Source: Bacillota bacterium (GTDB lineage Bacteria > Bacillota > Bacilli > Bacillales > Bacillaceae_J). From it: a stretch of DNA of 5,457 nt. Shown here one piece after another: positions 5,328-5,457 of this stretch (its first letter is position 1; each line of letters opens with the position of its first letter). Location: positions 1 to 5,457 of the forward strand of contig JAEWMK010000279.1 in the NCBI GenBank assembly GCA_023457235.1. Reading direction: 5' to 3'. The notes under the pieces were generated by a model, which was given only the letters and a program-made list of their open reading frames with translations, was not told the DNA's origin and searched no databases. A program made the position numbers and the translations under genes.

Positions 5328-5453
5328 ATGATGGGTGGATATGGTTTTGGGATGATGGGCTTTGGACTACTAATGTGGGTAATCAACCTATTCGTAATTG
5401 GAATCGTGGTTTACTTTGCCGTTAAGCTTGCAATAAAAAACAATAAGCTGTAA
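5328..5453 (+). CDS. Met/Gly-rich single-span membrane peptide, 41 residues
   Basis: A short complete frame starting ATG ATG and ending TAA at 5451-5453. The sequence begins MMGGYGFGMMGFG, then one hydrophobic span (about residues 13-33, LLMWVINLFVIGIVVYFAV), and ends with a basic tail KLAIKNNKL, which predicts the N-terminus outside and the C-terminus in the cytoplasm. AGGGGTGAT (5314-5322) gives a near-ideal ribosome binding site before the first ATG. It follows the exported Cys-His protein by 17 bases, so the two form an operon. Such glycine- and methionine-rich starts are common in small proteins that also carry a SHOCT tail; here that tail is absent. Function is unknown; a partner role with the upstream gene is inferred from the spacing. 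Confidence 0.75.
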   Translation: MMGGYGFGMMGFGLLMWVINLFVIGIVVYFAVKLAIKNNKL

Positions 5454-5457
5454 AAAA

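Noticed and set aside
5096..5386. Minus-strand 96-codon frame opposite the small envelope genes
   Set aside because: It spans two well-supported plus-strand genes and their gap, and has no signal of its own.

Overview
The window is low-GC, AT-rich DNA with strong AAGGAG/AGGAGG ribosome binding sites, a gram-positive lipoprotein signal and a YacL-family protein. Together these point to a Bacillota host, most likely a Bacillales genus such as Bacillus or a relative. No phage gene, integrase, transposase, tRNA, rRNA or CRISPR array is visible.

Layout. Positions 1-1682 carry a two-component system on the minus strand, in the order histidine kinase then response regulator. The regulator is cut by the window edge after 101 codons. 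Its TTG start overlaps the kinase stop. Positions 1863-3344 (minus) encode a lipoprotein: a seven-bladed YVTN-type beta-propeller plus a separate C-terminal beta-rich domain. A hairpin terminator (about 1725-1770) lies between it and the kinase. Positions 3345-3689 are non-coding and hold a terminator, a promoter candidate and an imperfect 24-bp direct repeat. Positions 3690-4781 (minus) encode a membrane-anchored PIN-TRAM protein of the YacL family, which here is away from its usual neighbours radA, disA and ispD. The 274-bp gap at 4782-5055 separates divergent genes. It contains a 28-codon reading frame that starts like a response regulator and then dies, plus direct-repeat boxes. Positions 5056-5453 (plus) encode two small envelope proteins: an exported 84-residue protein with a Cys-His pair and several methionines, and a 41-residue Met/Gly-rich single-span membrane peptide.

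How the genes may work together. Apart from the YacL-like protein, everything visible faces the membrane or the outside: a sensor kinase with a His-rich patch in its outer loop, a surface propeller with histidines recurring at equivalent blade positions, and two small Met-containing envelope proteins. An envelope module responding to a metal, redox or cell-wall cue is a reasonable inference, but no residue here proves a ligand. Short boxes of the form TTTCTGCA/TTTCTCCA, often paired 11 bp apart and sitting next to -10-like hexamers, occur in front of three transcription units. They are the best candidates for a shared regulator site, possibly for the response regulator encoded at the left edge.
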